A stretch of DNA of 54,834 bases from Acinetobacter tianfuensis (lineage in GTDB: Bacteria > Pseudomonadota > Gammaproteobacteria > Pseudomonadales > Moraxellaceae): NCBI RefSeq assembly GCF_003611465.1, contig NZ_RAXV01000027.1, positions 1-54,834 on the forward strand, written 5' to 3'. A program made the translations under genes and the position numbers. This document shows, one piece after another, positions 40,967 through 49,250 of this stretch. The notes under the pieces are model-generated. The model was not told the DNA's origin. It saw only the letters and a list, made by a program, of their open reading frames with translations, and did no database searches. Numbering within the stretch: position 1 is the first letter of the stretch; each line of letters begins with the position of its first letter.

Positions 40967-42493
40967 ATGAATAGCTATGTTCCTTATGGTGATTTAAAAG
41001 GCAGCAAGCTGATGCTGGCGGCCTTTGTTTTGGCTTTGGCTAACTTTATGGTTGTACTGGATATGACCATTGCCAATGTATCCATTACGCATATTACAGG
41101 CAGTTTGGCGGTATCCAGTTCACAAGGGACTTGGGTCATTACATCTTATGCAGTTGCAGAAGCGATTTGTGTGCCGTTAACAGGCTGGCTGGCTGGACGT
41201 TTTGGCGGTGTACGTGTTTTTACATTTAGCCTGATCGGTTTTACTGTTTTTTCGGTTTTGTGCGGTTTATCGACCAGTTTAGAAATGCTGGTATTTTGCC
41301 GAATTGGCCAAGGTCTATTTGGCGGGCCAATTATGCCTTTAAGCCAAATGCTGCTGCTGCGTATTTTCCCGCCGGAGAAACAATCTCAAGCCATGGGCAT
41401 GTGGGCAATGACGACCGTGGTTGGGCCAATTCTAGGGCCAATTTTAGGCGGCTCGATCAGTGACAATATGTCATGGCACTGGATCTTTTTTATTAATATT
41501 CCTGTGGGAATTGCCTGTGCAATTGCAGCGGCGCACTTACTCAAGCCTGCTGAAACTGAAACGGCCAAACTGAAAATAGACCGAGGCGGTTTAATTCTGC
41601 TGGTGCTTTGGATTGGCGCATTGCAGCTGATGCTGGATTTGGGGCATGAGCGGGACTGGTTTAATAGCCCATTTATTGTGGTATTGGCTTTAACTGCGCT
41701 GGTCGGATTGGTTGTATTTACGGTTTGGGAGCTGACGGAACGGCATCCTATCGTCAACATCCAAATTTTTCGCTATAAGAGTTTTACCATTTCGGTATTG
41801 GCTTTGGCCATGGGTTTTGGCGCTTTTTTTGGCAGTATTGTGCTTATTCCGCAGTGGCTGCAGATCAATTTAGGTTATACCGCAATATGGGCGGGCTATT
41901 TAACGGCCACAATGGGTTTTGGCAGCTTGACCATGTCTCCGTTGGTGGCAAAGTTAGCTACAAAATATGACCAGCGCGCTTTGGCCAGTTTTGGTTTGAG
42001 TATTTTAGGTGGTGTCACTTTAATGCGGTCTTTTTGGACCACAGATGCAGATTTTTTTGCATTAGCGCTGCCGCAAATTCTGCAGGGTTTTGCTGTACCG
42101 TTTTTCTTTATTCCGCTTTCAAATATGGCTTTGGTATCGGTTAAACCTGATGAAATGGCTTCCGCAGCGGGTTTAATGAACTTCTTAAGAACCATGGCAG
42201 GCGCAATAGGCGCATCTATTGCTGTGACAATTTGGGATGATCATACAAAAATTGCCCGTGCGGATATGGCAGGGAGCCTGCATACAGAGGATGCGCAAGC
42301 GGCTCTGATGCAGCAAGGTATGAGCTCACAGAGCGCTTTGGGCTATATTTCCAGTTTAGTAGATAAAGAAGCACTGACTTTGTCAGCCAACCATGTATTT
42401 TTATTGCTGGCGATGGTGTTCATCAGTGCTGCAATCATGATTTGGTTCTGTCCGCGGCCCAAAGTGGTCGAGGCTGGAGGGCATGCACATTAA
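40967..42493 (+). CDS. emrB: EmrB/QacA (DHA2) family multidrug MFS transporter
   Basis: A 508-aa 14-helix major facilitator proton antiporter. The first helix carries the DHA2 motif VLDMTIANVSI, the second the GTWVITSYAVAEAICVPLTGWLAGRFGG block, and the antiporter motif C is seen as GPILGPILGGSI near residue 155. It exports hydrophobic drugs and uncouplers via EmrA. The stop codon sits inside a TTAATACA / TGTATTAA inverted repeat (42490-42508). Confidence 0.93.
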   Translation: MNSYVPYGDLKGSKLMLAAFVLALANFMVVLDMTIANVSITHITGSLAVSSSQGTWVITSYAVAEAICVPLTGWLAGRFGGVRVFTFSLIGFTVFSVLCGLSTSLEMLVFCRIGQGLFGGPIMPLSQMLLLRIFPPEKQSQAMGMWAMTTVVGPILGPILGGSISDNMSWHWIFFINIPVGIACAIAAAHLLKPAETETAKLKIDRGGLILLVLWIGALQLMLDLGHERDWFNSPFIVVLALTALVGLVVFTVWELTERHPIVNIQIFRYKSFTISVLALAMGFGAFFGSIVLIPQWLQINLGYTAIWAGYLTATMGFGSLTMSPLVAKLATKYDQRALASFGLSILGGVTLMRSFWTTDADFFALALPQILQGFAVPFFFIPLSNMALVSVKPDEMASAAGLMNFLRTMAGAIGASIAVTIWDDHTKIARADMAGSLHTEDAQAALMQQGMSSQSALGYISSLVDKEALTLSANHVFLLLAMVFISAAIMIWFCPRPKVVEAGGHAH

Positions 42494-42506
42494 TACAGAG
42501 TGTATT

Positions 42507-42536
42507 AAAAAAACCGCTTTTTAAAAAAGCAGTTTG
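42507..42536 (-). terminator. Intrinsic terminator of glpK
   Basis: On the minus strand AAACTGCTTTTT / AAAAAGCGGTTT pair (one wobble) followed by T residues, 18 bases past the glpK stop. On the plus strand the same stem has a mismatch and a T-rich tail, so it may also serve emrB. Confidence 0.78.
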
Positions 42537-42553
42537 TTCTTTTTTCAGATATT

Positions 42554-44038
42554 TTATAAATCTGATTTAGCGCGCTTTAATGCGGCCATCCATTTATGCA
42601 AATGCATTTCCCGTTCATCATTTTGCATTTTGGGTTCAAAAGCGCGTTCAAGCTGCCATGATTGCGCAATTTCATCTAAATTGGAAAATACGCCTGATTT
42701 TAGTCCCGCCATAGCGGCAGCCCCCCATGCGGTAGATTCAAGTAATTTAGGACGCAGCACAGGAACATTTAAAATGTCCGCTTGGAACTGCATGAGCATA
42801 TCATTTTGGCTGGCGCCGCCATCGACACGCAGTTCTTTTAAGGGCTGGGAAATGTCTGACTGCATGGCGGTTAAAACATCAGAGACTTGAAAGGCAATAG
42901 ATTCTAAAGCTGCGCGGGCAATATGTGATTTGTTTGTACCGCGTGACATCCCGCAGAGCAGGGCGCGCGCTTCACTGTCCCAATGCGGCGCTCCCAATCC
43001 TGTAAATGCAGGAACGAGTACAACACCATCGGTATGTTCAACTTGACGGGCCAGTTTTTCTACTTCTGCGCTGGAGTGGATAATACCTAAGCCGTCACGC
43101 AGCCATTGCACAATTGCGCCTGCCATAAAGACGCTGCCTTCGAGTGCAAAAGTACTTTTATTTTCAACCTTCCAAGCCAGTGTAGAAAGCAGTTTATTGG
43201 TGCTGAACTGCACTTCTGGCCCAGTATTAAATAAGGTAAAGCAGCCTGTGCCATAGGTATTTTTTGCTGTACCTGCCTCAAAGCACGACTGTCCAAAGAG
43301 CGCAGACTGCTGGTCACCCAAAATACCGGTAATTGGAATAGTTGCGCCAAGCAGTCCTTCTGCAGTATCGGCGACATAACTGTCTGAGCTGATAATTTTA
43401 GGCAGTACAGAGGCTGGAATATTAAATAAGTGCAGCAGCTCTTCATCCCAGGTTTGAGTATGTAAATTCATCAGCATAGTGCGTGAGGCATTACTGGCCT
43501 CAATGACATGTTCAGCGCCTTGAGTCAGGTTCCAAATGAGCCAGCTGTCAATCGTGCCAAAGGCGGCATGTCCTTGTTCTGCCAGTTCGCGCAGCCCATT
43601 TATATTGTTAAGTAGCCAGACCAGTTTGCCAGCACTGAAATAGGGATCTATTCTGAGGCCAGTTTTTTGATGGATACGTTCTAGATACTGCTGCTGAATG
43701 AGCTGATTGCACCACTCTGCGGCACGGCGGTCTTGCCAAATAATAGCAGGAGCAAGCGGCTTGCCTGTACGTTTGTCCCAAACGACAGTGGTTTCACGCT
43801 GGTTGGTGAGGCCAATGGCTTTAATATCTTTGGCAAGAATTCGCGCCGTGGCTAAGGCTTGCTGCACAACAGCAATCTGTGAGCTCCAAATTTCTTGAGC
43901 GTCCTGTTCCACCCAGCCTGAATGCGGCGTCTGGATATGTGTTTCGCGCTGAGCTGTTGCCTGAACTTTTCCTTGTTCATTAAAAATAATCGCACGGCTA
44001 GACGTTGTTCCTTGATCGAGTGCAAGTAAATAGCTCAT
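42554..44038 (-). CDS. glpK: Glycerol kinase GlpK
   Basis: A 494-aa FGGY kinase phosphorylating glycerol to glycerol-3-phosphate. N-terminal phosphate loop LDQGTTSSRAI (residues 7-17), FGGY signature regions YFSAGKLVWLL and NTYGTGCFTL, and the C-terminal LRVDGGASQNDMLMQFQADI block are complete. It stands alone, without glpF or glpD next to it. It ends convergently with emrB, and its start faces the ssrA gene, leaving about 130 bases for both promoters. Confidence 0.97.
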   Translation of the reverse strand: MSYLLALDQGTTSSRAIIFNEQGKVQATAQRETHIQTPHSGWVEQDAQEIWSSQIAVVQQALATARILAKDIKAIGLTNQRETTVVWDKRTGKPLAPAIIWQDRRAAEWCNQLIQQQYLERIHQKTGLRIDPYFSAGKLVWLLNNINGLRELAEQGHAAFGTIDSWLIWNLTQGAEHVIEASNASRTMLMNLHTQTWDEELLHLFNIPASVLPKIISSDSYVADTAEGLLGATIPITGILGDQQSALFGQSCFEAGTAKNTYGTGCFTLFNTGPEVQFSTNKLLSTLAWKVENKSTFALEGSVFMAGAIVQWLRDGLGIIHSSAEVEKLARQVEHTDGVVLVPAFTGLGAPHWDSEARALLCGMSRGTNKSHIARAALESIAFQVSDVLTAMQSDISQPLKELRVDGGASQNDMLMQFQADILNVPVLRPKLLESTAWGAAAMAGLKSGVFSNLDEIAQSWQLERAFEPKMQNDEREMHLHKWMAALKRAKSDL

Positions 44039-44168
44039 ATATTTTTTCTTTTGAAGTCTTGAAAATTAAAATATTAGCGCAATTATGTAATTAAGCGCAT
44101 TCAAAAGTGTAATTATGCAGAAAATACATCGTATTTTTTAGCAGATATGCTATGATTGCTCTTACTTT

Positions 44169-44527
44169 GGGGATGTTTCTGGCTTCGACGCTGGTGATGA
44201 AACTCATAGATGCATGTCGAGAGCGCATTTTCTCTCGTAAATCAAATTTGCATTTTTTAGTCGCAAACGACGAATCATACGCTCTAGCTGCCTAAGGGCA
44301 GCTTGTCCGCATCTCTGAATACTTGTGGTTAGAGATCCCGACTGAAGCGCAAGCACACAAGTCCGTATAAAGCCAAGCCTCGGGGCTTTGTACTAAACTT
44401 AGAGGATCGCGATTTGTACCCTGTTCGTCGGGTCACAAAGAGTTAAAACAATAGACGATATCTAAGCATGTAGTATTCTCGAGCGTAGTGCTGGCGGACG
44501 CGGGTTCAACTCCCGCCATCTCCACCA
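44169..44527 (+). ncRNA. ssrA: Transfer-messenger RNA (tmRNA)
   Basis: A 359-base tmRNA that rescues stalled ribosomes with SmpB. The 5' end GGGGATGTTTCTGGCTTCGAC and the 3' end with GGGTTCAACTCCCGCC plus TCCACCA form the alanine tRNA-like domain, including an encoded CCA. The tag frame at 44263-44295 encodes ANDESYALAA then TAA, ending in the usual ALAA degron. A TATGAT -10-like box lies at 44151-44156. The 3' end is the attachment site of the integrated island that follows. The open frame read on the opposite strand over this gene is an artefact. Confidence 0.97.
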
Positions 44528-44568
44528 AATACCTAACTTGATATAACTGAATATGACGTAATATCAAG

Positions 44569-44606
44569 TGAAAAGGCTTAAATCTAAAGGGTTTAAGCCT
44601 TTTTTC
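44569..44606 (+). terminator. Intrinsic terminator after ssrA (left copy)
   Basis: AAGGCTTAAA / TTTAAGCCTT stem with a 9-base loop and T-run, 42 bases past ssrA. It is preceded by an ACTTGATAT / ATATCAAGT inverted repeat (44536-44544, 44561-44569). Near-identical sequence recurs at 53941-53984. Confidence 0.9.
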
Positions 44607-44643
44607 TTGCCTAAACATAACGGAACTTAACCGAGTATATAAG

Positions 44644-44702
44644 TTTGTATCATGTATCACATCGTGTATCATTGATAAATTATTGAAACCACTGTGATAC
44701 AA
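44644..44702. promoter_or_regulatory. Putative left integrase arm-type binding sites
   Basis: Copies of a TTGTATCA/TGTATCAC element lie at 44644-44652, 44653-44662 and 44665-44672, plus an inverted copy GTGATACAA at 44694-44702, directly before the integrase ATG. The same element recurs near the right end (53803-53826). Position next to attL and over the int promoter fits arm sites and autoregulation. Confidence 0.65.
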
Positions 44703-45932
44703 ATGAAGCGTTCTGATATTAAAAAGCGCCCTTTATCCGATACTGTGTTGGAAAACCTAAAACCTGAAGATAAAGACTATCGGGAACTAGATGGTAATGG
44801 CTTGTATTTTTTCGTTCAAAAGAACGGGAACAAGTCATGGCAATTACGTTATAAAAAACCTGATGGAAAATGGTCATGGGTCGGTTTAGGTGGATACCCT
44901 GCGATTAAAGGGAAGTTAGCACGAAAGAAAGCTCAAGAATTATTGAATGACATTGGTAACGGCGAAAATCCAATTGTTAGCAAACAAGAACGCAAGATTA
45001 AAGAACTCGAAACGAATAACGCTACCTTTGAAGCATTAGCCCGTGAATGGCTTGACACAAAACAGACGCAATGGGTGGCTGACACAATGACACGTAATAA
45101 AGGTGCATTAGAAAAGCATATTTTCCCAATGTTCGGAAAACGGCTGTTTGTTTCAGTTCGACCGATTGAATGGATGGAACATTTAAAGCGTATTCAACTT
45201 GAGCAAAAGATTTATGAACAAGTGAAACGTATGTGTGCTATGTGTCGAGACATTTATGATTATGCAAAAGTTACAGGGCGGATTGATTACAACCCTTTAG
45301 AGGGTATGCAGAAATACCTGATTCAAGGGAAAAAAGAAAATATGGCTCATGTGTCTGAAAATGAACTACCTGCCTTACTGCGAGCGATCCATAATTATCC
45401 CACTTTAGATAGCCGTATCGGTTTACAGCTTCTAACAATGTTGTTTTGCCGTCCGAGTGAATTACGTGAGGCAAAGTGGGAAGAGTTTGATTTAGAACAT
45501 GCACTTTGGACGATACCTGACTTTCGTATGAAGAAACGCCGTGAGCATACTATTCCATTATCAAAGCAAGCGGTTAAACTACTTTTAGAGCTTAAAAGCA
45601 TTCATTCCGAATCAGACTTTCTTTTCCCAAGTCGATCAGATAAGAATAAGCCAAAATCGGACACGGTCTTTATTATGGCATTGCGCCGTCTTGGTTATGA
45701 AGGGCATCAAACGCCACATGGCTTTAGACATATTGCAAGTACGATATTGAACAATAAAGGTTTTGATGAGCGTCATATTGAATCTGCACTTGCTCACGTA
45801 AAAGATGGTGTAGCGGGGGTATATAACAAAGCACAGTATTTAGAAGATCGTTCACGTTTAATGCAGTGGTATGCCGATTATCTTGAAGAGTTGGCGGATA
45901 TGAAAGTAATTCAGTTTAAGAAGGCAAATTGA
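44703..45932 (+). CDS. int: P4-type tyrosine site-specific integrase
   Basis: A 409-aa tyrosine recombinase. The N-terminal DUF4102-like arm-binding domain reads GNGLYFFVQKNGNKSWQLRY (about residues 31-50), followed by a core-binding SAM-like domain (about 105-205). The catalytic domain has R250 (FCRPSELR), a beta-hairpin Lys near 277, H339-x-x-R342 (HGFRH), H365 (LAHV) and the nucleophile Y374 (GVYNKAQY). All key residues are present, so it should be active. ATG 44703 is chosen; GTG 44694 is in frame but coincides with an inverted arm-type repeat. It overlaps the next gene by 4 bases. Confidence 0.95.
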   Translation: MKRSDIKKRPLSDTVLENLKPEDKDYRELDGNGLYFFVQKNGNKSWQLRYKKPDGKWSWVGLGGYPAIKGKLARKKAQELLNDIGNGENPIVSKQERKIKELETNNATFEALAREWLDTKQTQWVADTMTRNKGALEKHIFPMFGKRLFVSVRPIEWMEHLKRIQLEQKIYEQVKRMCAMCRDIYDYAKVTGRIDYNPLEGMQKYLIQGKKENMAHVSENELPALLRAIHNYPTLDSRIGLQLLTMLFCRPSELREAKWEEFDLEHALWTIPDFRMKKRREHTIPLSKQAVKLLLELKSIHSESDFLFPSRSDKNKPKSDTVFIMALRRLGYEGHQTPHGFRHIASTILNNKGFDERHIESALAHVKDGVAGVYNKAQYLEDRSRLMQWYADYLEELADMKVIQFKKAN

Positions 45933-46726
45933 AATTGGAATTTTTATCTTTTAATGGGCTTAAATTGAAGCTAAGCGATTTATACAAACGCAATGTTGAT
46001 AATGTTGAAATTATTGACCTTGTTATAGAGAATAAAATTCCACTTTTTGCTCTTGCTAATGGTTTTTATGTTGGTGAATATGTGAAAAGCGCTGACAAAA
46101 TAGCTATTAAAAAGATTCATAAAGATATTCGATATGTAGAGCTTTTTGAAAGTAATAAATTGAATAGTTTAATGTCTGGTGATTTAGAAAAGTTATCAAT
46201 TTGTGCATGTAAATCACTTTATGGTAAAGAAATTGAATGTGATGGATTTATTTTTTTACCAAAGGATATTTATGAAAGGTTAGTCTTCCGACAACCTGAA
46301 AAAGAAGCTTTAAGCTTTCCATGTTGGCAAGTAGACATGATGGATTATTATGACCAGTCAGAAATAATATTAGAAATTACATGTAATAGCCTATATATAC
46401 CTATGAATACTTTAAGTTCGGTTTTAGATGGAACTGAAATTTCAACAAATGAAGACTTTGATGATTGTGCTGTACTTGAAGGGAATCAAAAAAAACAAAG
46501 AGATGCCCGAGATAAGAGAGGTATGGCAAGAATTATTGCTAAATATGTAGAGTCACTCCAAACAGGTGAATATAAAGCTGTAGATATTGCTGATAAAGTT
46601 ATAGCTATTATGAATGAATTCAATGCTAATCAAACAGATAAGGCTGAATACATGAAAAGATGGATTGGTTGCGTTCTTGATGAAAAAGCAAGAAATCCAG
46701 GGATTAGAAAGCTTAAAAAGGATTAA
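45929..46726 (+). CDS. Unknown 265-aa island protein, coupled to integrase
   Basis: I do not recognise this protein. It starts at TTG 45929, overlapping the integrase stop by 4 bases, and AAGAAGG lies 5-7 bases upstream, which supports the rare start. The sequence is soluble, acidic and Ile/Lys rich. The N-terminal half has a possible small beta-rich fold with FYVGEYVKSADKIAIKKIHKDI. The middle mentions conserved-looking CACKSLYGKEIECDG and FPCWQVDMMDYYDQSE. The C-terminal third is a charged helix-rich region (RGMARIIAKYVESLQTGEY). It may be a regulator or accessory factor of the island. A palindrome follows immediately. Confidence 0.7.
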   Translation: MKLEFLSFNGLKLKLSDLYKRNVDNVEIIDLVIENKIPLFALANGFYVGEYVKSADKIAIKKIHKDIRYVELFESNKLNSLMSGDLEKLSICACKSLYGKEIECDGFIFLPKDIYERLVFRQPEKEALSFPCWQVDMMDYYDQSEIILEITCNSLYIPMNTLSSVLDGTEISTNEDFDDCAVLEGNQKKQRDARDKRGMARIIAKYVESLQTGEYKAVDIADKVIAIMNEFNANQTDKAEYMKRWIGCVLDEKARNPGIRKLKKD

Positions 46727-46738
46727 AAATAAACAATT

Positions 46739-46767
46739 AATTGTGTAGACCGATGGTTTACACAATT
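46739..46767. promoter_or_regulatory. 13-bp palindrome, possible operator or terminator
   Basis: AATTGTGTAGACC-GAT-GGTTTACACAATT, with a single G-T pair mismatch, lies 12 bases past the unknown gene and 67 bases before the AlpA-like start. The tail is only weakly T-rich, so an operator for the AlpA-like or small proteins is as likely as a terminator. Confidence 0.55.
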
Positions 46768-46833
46768 ACATATTTTTCAAAAAGAATATTAATAATCAGT
46801 ATGACGCCATCGCAACGAGCATGGAGTCATTCA

Positions 46834-47028
46834 ATGCAACCCCTTCAAATTTCCTATCGAAAAGCATGTCAGATGCTAGATGTATCAAGAGATACATTGC
46901 GGGTTTTAATCCTAAGAGACCCTACATTTCCCCGCCCAATTAAGTTGGGGAATACTCGCCAGTCCCCTGTATTTTTTTCGCATTCTGATTTAGTTGAATG
47001 GCATAACAAAAGAAAGTTGCCATCATGA
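46834..47028 (+). CDS. AlpA-like excisionase/transcription regulator
   Basis: A 64-aa DNA-binding protein of the AlpA/MerR-like helix-turn-helix type: ISYRKACQMLDVSRDTLRVLILRDPTFPRPIKLGN, with the FP-P-IKLG and W-near-C-terminus pattern typical of AlpA. In P4-like elements AlpA activates int or acts in excision. The ATG at 46834 has GGAG 7 bases upstream; the frame remains open to 46741 but without a ribosome site. The stop overlaps the next start by 4 bases (ATGA). Confidence 0.78.
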   Translation: MQPLQISYRKACQMLDVSRDTLRVLILRDPTFPRPIKLGNTRQSPVFFSHSDLVEWHNKRKLPS

Positions 47029-47243
47029 TTGCTGAACCCATATGGCTAACTAGACCTCAAGCTTCCGAATACTTGGCTAATAAATTGCCCTTTAAAACGG
47101 TAAAGCAATGGGCGTCATTTTTAGCCAATAACCGAACTTCAAAAGAAGTTTACACCCTCAAATTTAAACAAATTAACGGAAAAATTCTGTATAGCGAAAC
47201 AACGCTAAAAGCATTTATTCGTTCAATGACACATACCCATTAA
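47025..47243 (+). CDS. Small winged-helix-like protein of unknown function
   Basis: A 72-aa basic protein, translationally coupled to the AlpA-like gene (4-base overlap). The start IWLTRPQASEYLANKLPFKTVKQWASFLANN resembles the first helices of a MerR/excisionase-type fold, and a beta-hairpin (YTLKFKQINGKILYSETTLK) follows as a possible wing. A second DNA-binding factor for excision or regulation is plausible, but no family was recognised. Confidence 0.65.
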   Translation: MIAEPIWLTRPQASEYLANKLPFKTVKQWASFLANNRTSKEVYTLKFKQINGKILYSETTLKAFIRSMTHTH

Positions 47244-47257
47244 TAAAGGAATTCACA

Positions 47258-47578
47258 ATGAGTTTTATCGATAAATTAAACGTACGACTTGGCTTGGCTG
47301 TTGGTGCGGAAACATTTCAAAAACTGACAACCGAAAATCTATTCAATGATTGGCTCAATATGGTTGATTGGAATCAATTGCAAATTGAATTTCCTAAAGA
47401 TTTAGTTGAGCAGACTTTAGCTAAAGGAATTGATACTGATACATTAGCTGACTTAGTGAAACAAATTGATAAATATTACTTTGAACAATATAAAAAAGCT
47501 GAGGATGCTAATTTTCAAGAAGTTGTTAAATGGCATGAGGCGGAAATGGCAAAAACCTGTTGGGACATTAAAAGTTAA
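47258..47578 (+). CDS. Small acidic island protein of unknown function
   Basis: A 106-aa acidic, helix-rich soluble protein. AAAGGA lies about 10 bases before ATG 47258, 14 bases after the previous stop, so it belongs to the same transcript. Features are DWLNMVDWNQLQIEFPKDLVEQ and a charged C-terminal helix with two Trp residues. No signal, membrane segment or catalytic motif is seen. A terminator follows after 20 bases, ending this small operon. Confidence 0.65.
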   Translation: MSFIDKLNVRLGLAVGAETFQKLTTENLFNDWLNMVDWNQLQIEFPKDLVEQTLAKGIDTDTLADLVKQIDKYYFEQYKKAEDANFQEVVKWHEAEMAKTCWDIKS

Positions 47579-47598
47579 TTCCGAGACATTTAAAACAG

Positions 47599-47623
47599 AA
47601 GCGGCTCATTGAGCCGTTTTTTA
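47599..47623 (+). terminator. Intrinsic terminator between small operon and rep-like gene
   Basis: CGGCTC-ATT-GAGCCG stem with adjacent A residues and six T residues. It ends 19 bases before the next start codon, so transcription of the next gene must read through or start very close to it. Confidence 0.88.
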
Positions 47624-47641
47624 TTATACAAGGTGAAATTC

Positions 47642-48799
47642 ATGCTAAGTAAGCTAAATTCATTAAACATGGAATGCCAAAAATTGATTGAAAGACTTGA
47701 TCAATTAGATTTTGTAGATCCATTCAGTCAATATTACTTTAATGAAATTAAAAATATAGAAGAGAAAATTGCTGATTTAAATTTTAGATCAACGCAAGCA
47801 GTACCAACGAAAGAATATTTGGAGTTAAGTATTTATACTTCAAATGAAGAATTGGATTTAATTATCAAAGATATGCAATTACGGTATGCAGATAATGCTA
47901 AAAATGCAGATCGGATGGAAACTAAAATTTTCTCCAATATTCATAGTTATGATTTTAAGGCGATGAATATCAAGCTAAAAGCATGTGTTGATTTTGTTGA
48001 TATTTACTTTCAAGTTGAAAAGCAATGTTCAAGACATGATATAAAAAAATATTTGACCGAAAAAACAAAAATCCGCCATTACATTAAGGAATGTGGAAAA
48101 GGCTATATCATTCGCCTACATGATATGAACTCGAATCATCTTATTAATCAACGGATAGCTTACCTGAATCATTTTGGTTTAATCAAAGAAAGTTTGAAAA
48201 TCACTGAAGTTGAAGTGGCTTTAGACTTCTACGGTTATAAGCACATAGCTTTGATTACAGCCCTTTTAAAGTCGCTGAAGCTACCGAACAGTGCCAATAA
48301 TTTACGGCTCTTTAAAGCGCAGACAGGAGTGTTTACGCCTATTCCTTCTGATCCCATTATTCTGCATAGCAAAATTGAAAATGGATACAATATTGGTATC
48401 AATCACAAGTTAGCCGATGAGTATTGGCATTTGTATAGAAAACAGACGGATCATAATGGTCGATCTTTGCCTGAATCTGAATGGCGGATTCGAGCGGAAA
48501 AGAATGTAAAAGTTAACGTCTTATCGAAGATGGATAATCGACTTGTTAATTTCAAACGGATTTTGCTTGATTGCTTTAAGGGCATTCGCTTTACTCAGTT
48601 AAAGAAACATACAAGTTTGGAAGCCAAACAATTATATGCCGAAACTGTTAAAGCCTTTGGAATTGAAAATGAATCTTATCGGGATGCAAGTCGGAATTAC
48701 AGGGCGCTTCCAAAAGATATTGAGATGAATTCAGACCTAAATAAATTAGCACTGAATGCAATTTGTAATTTAGCAAAAAATTTCAATCACCATTCGTAA
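47642..48799 (+). CDS. Putative replication initiator-like protein (Rep_trans/RstA-like?)
   Basis: A 385-aa soluble basic protein. The N-terminal third looks coiled-coil. The middle contains ITEVEVALDFYGY (about residue 180), resembling the conserved strand of phage RstA/Rep_trans initiators, and SEWRIRAEKNVKVN (about 270) recalls a second conserved strand of that family. Tyr-rich segments that could carry the nicking Tyr follow, but I cannot assign one. AAGGTGA lies 6 bases before ATG 47642. A cluster of inverted repeats lies directly downstream. Identity as an initiator is inferred from weak similarity and context. Confidence 0.45.
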   Translation: MLSKLNSLNMECQKLIERLDQLDFVDPFSQYYFNEIKNIEEKIADLNFRSTQAVPTKEYLELSIYTSNEELDLIIKDMQLRYADNAKNADRMETKIFSNIHSYDFKAMNIKLKACVDFVDIYFQVEKQCSRHDIKKYLTEKTKIRHYIKECGKGYIIRLHDMNSNHLINQRIAYLNHFGLIKESLKITEVEVALDFYGYKHIALITALLKSLKLPNSANNLRLFKAQTGVFTPIPSDPIILHSKIENGYNIGINHKLADEYWHLYRKQTDHNGRSLPESEWRIRAEKNVKVNVLSKMDNRLVNFKRILLDCFKGIRFTQLKKHTSLEAKQLYAETVKAFGIENESYRDASRNYRALPKDIEMNSDLNKLALNAICNLAKNFNHHS

Positions 48800-48823
48800 A
48801 ATTGCTGTAAGTGAATTTATGTG

Positions 48824-48908
48824 TAGATAACGCTAGAATCCCTATACGGTATGGGTTACGGCGTTATCTAGAGAAGTTATCTGCCTAATAACTTATATAC
48901 CCTATATA
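48824..48908. repeat. Nested inverted repeats, candidate replication origin
   Basis: TAGATAACGC (48824-48833) pairs exactly with GCGTTATCTA (48861-48870). Inside it CCC(T)ATA-CGG-TATGGG forms a second hairpin (48840-48855). A further GTTATCT copy lies at 48876-48882, and TATATA-CCC-TATATA at 48894-48908. No T-run follows, so it is not a terminator. Position 25 bases after the initiator-like gene fits a double-strand origin. Confidence 0.5.
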
Positions 48909-49250
48909 GATACAACTCATACAAGGAACTTAATATTTACTTCATCATAATTTAACCAAATTTCAGCAAAAATTTAACTTATTATTTGAGAAAATGAGCG
49001 AAGTCCTAGAGAATTTGAAAAATGGTATATGGAGAGCATTCATAAAAATTGGGTATTTTTCAAGGTTCTTATACTTCAGAAGTGATTCTAAGCTGAAAGC
49101 AAAGTGTCATTTTTTAGCGATTAAAAATTATTTCTTTTGTACATGCCCTACAACATTTTTCTGTCAGTTATAATCCATATAACTTTAACTTTTTCCTGTC
49201 TGTATTCAGATGAATCAGGCGGTTTATGAAATTTTATTTGGATCTGAAAA
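48909..49250 (+). other. 342-base AT-rich leader region of mod
   Basis: No gene is visible. It is very AT-rich. A TATAAT box at 49169-49174 is the best promoter element for mod (about 70 bases of leader), although its -35 partner is weak. No terminator or tandem repeat tract that could drive phase variation is visible here. Confidence 0.4.

Noticed and set aside
44433..44702. Minus-strand open frame over the ssrA 3' end containing MAGVEPAS
   Set aside because: This is the well-known false frame produced by reading tmRNA/tRNA-like 3' ends in antisense; the sequence is fully explained by ssrA and its terminator.
48824..48870. CRISPR-like or terminator interpretation of the repeats after the rep-like gene
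   Set aside because: There is a single inverted pair, with no regularly spaced direct repeats and no T-run.
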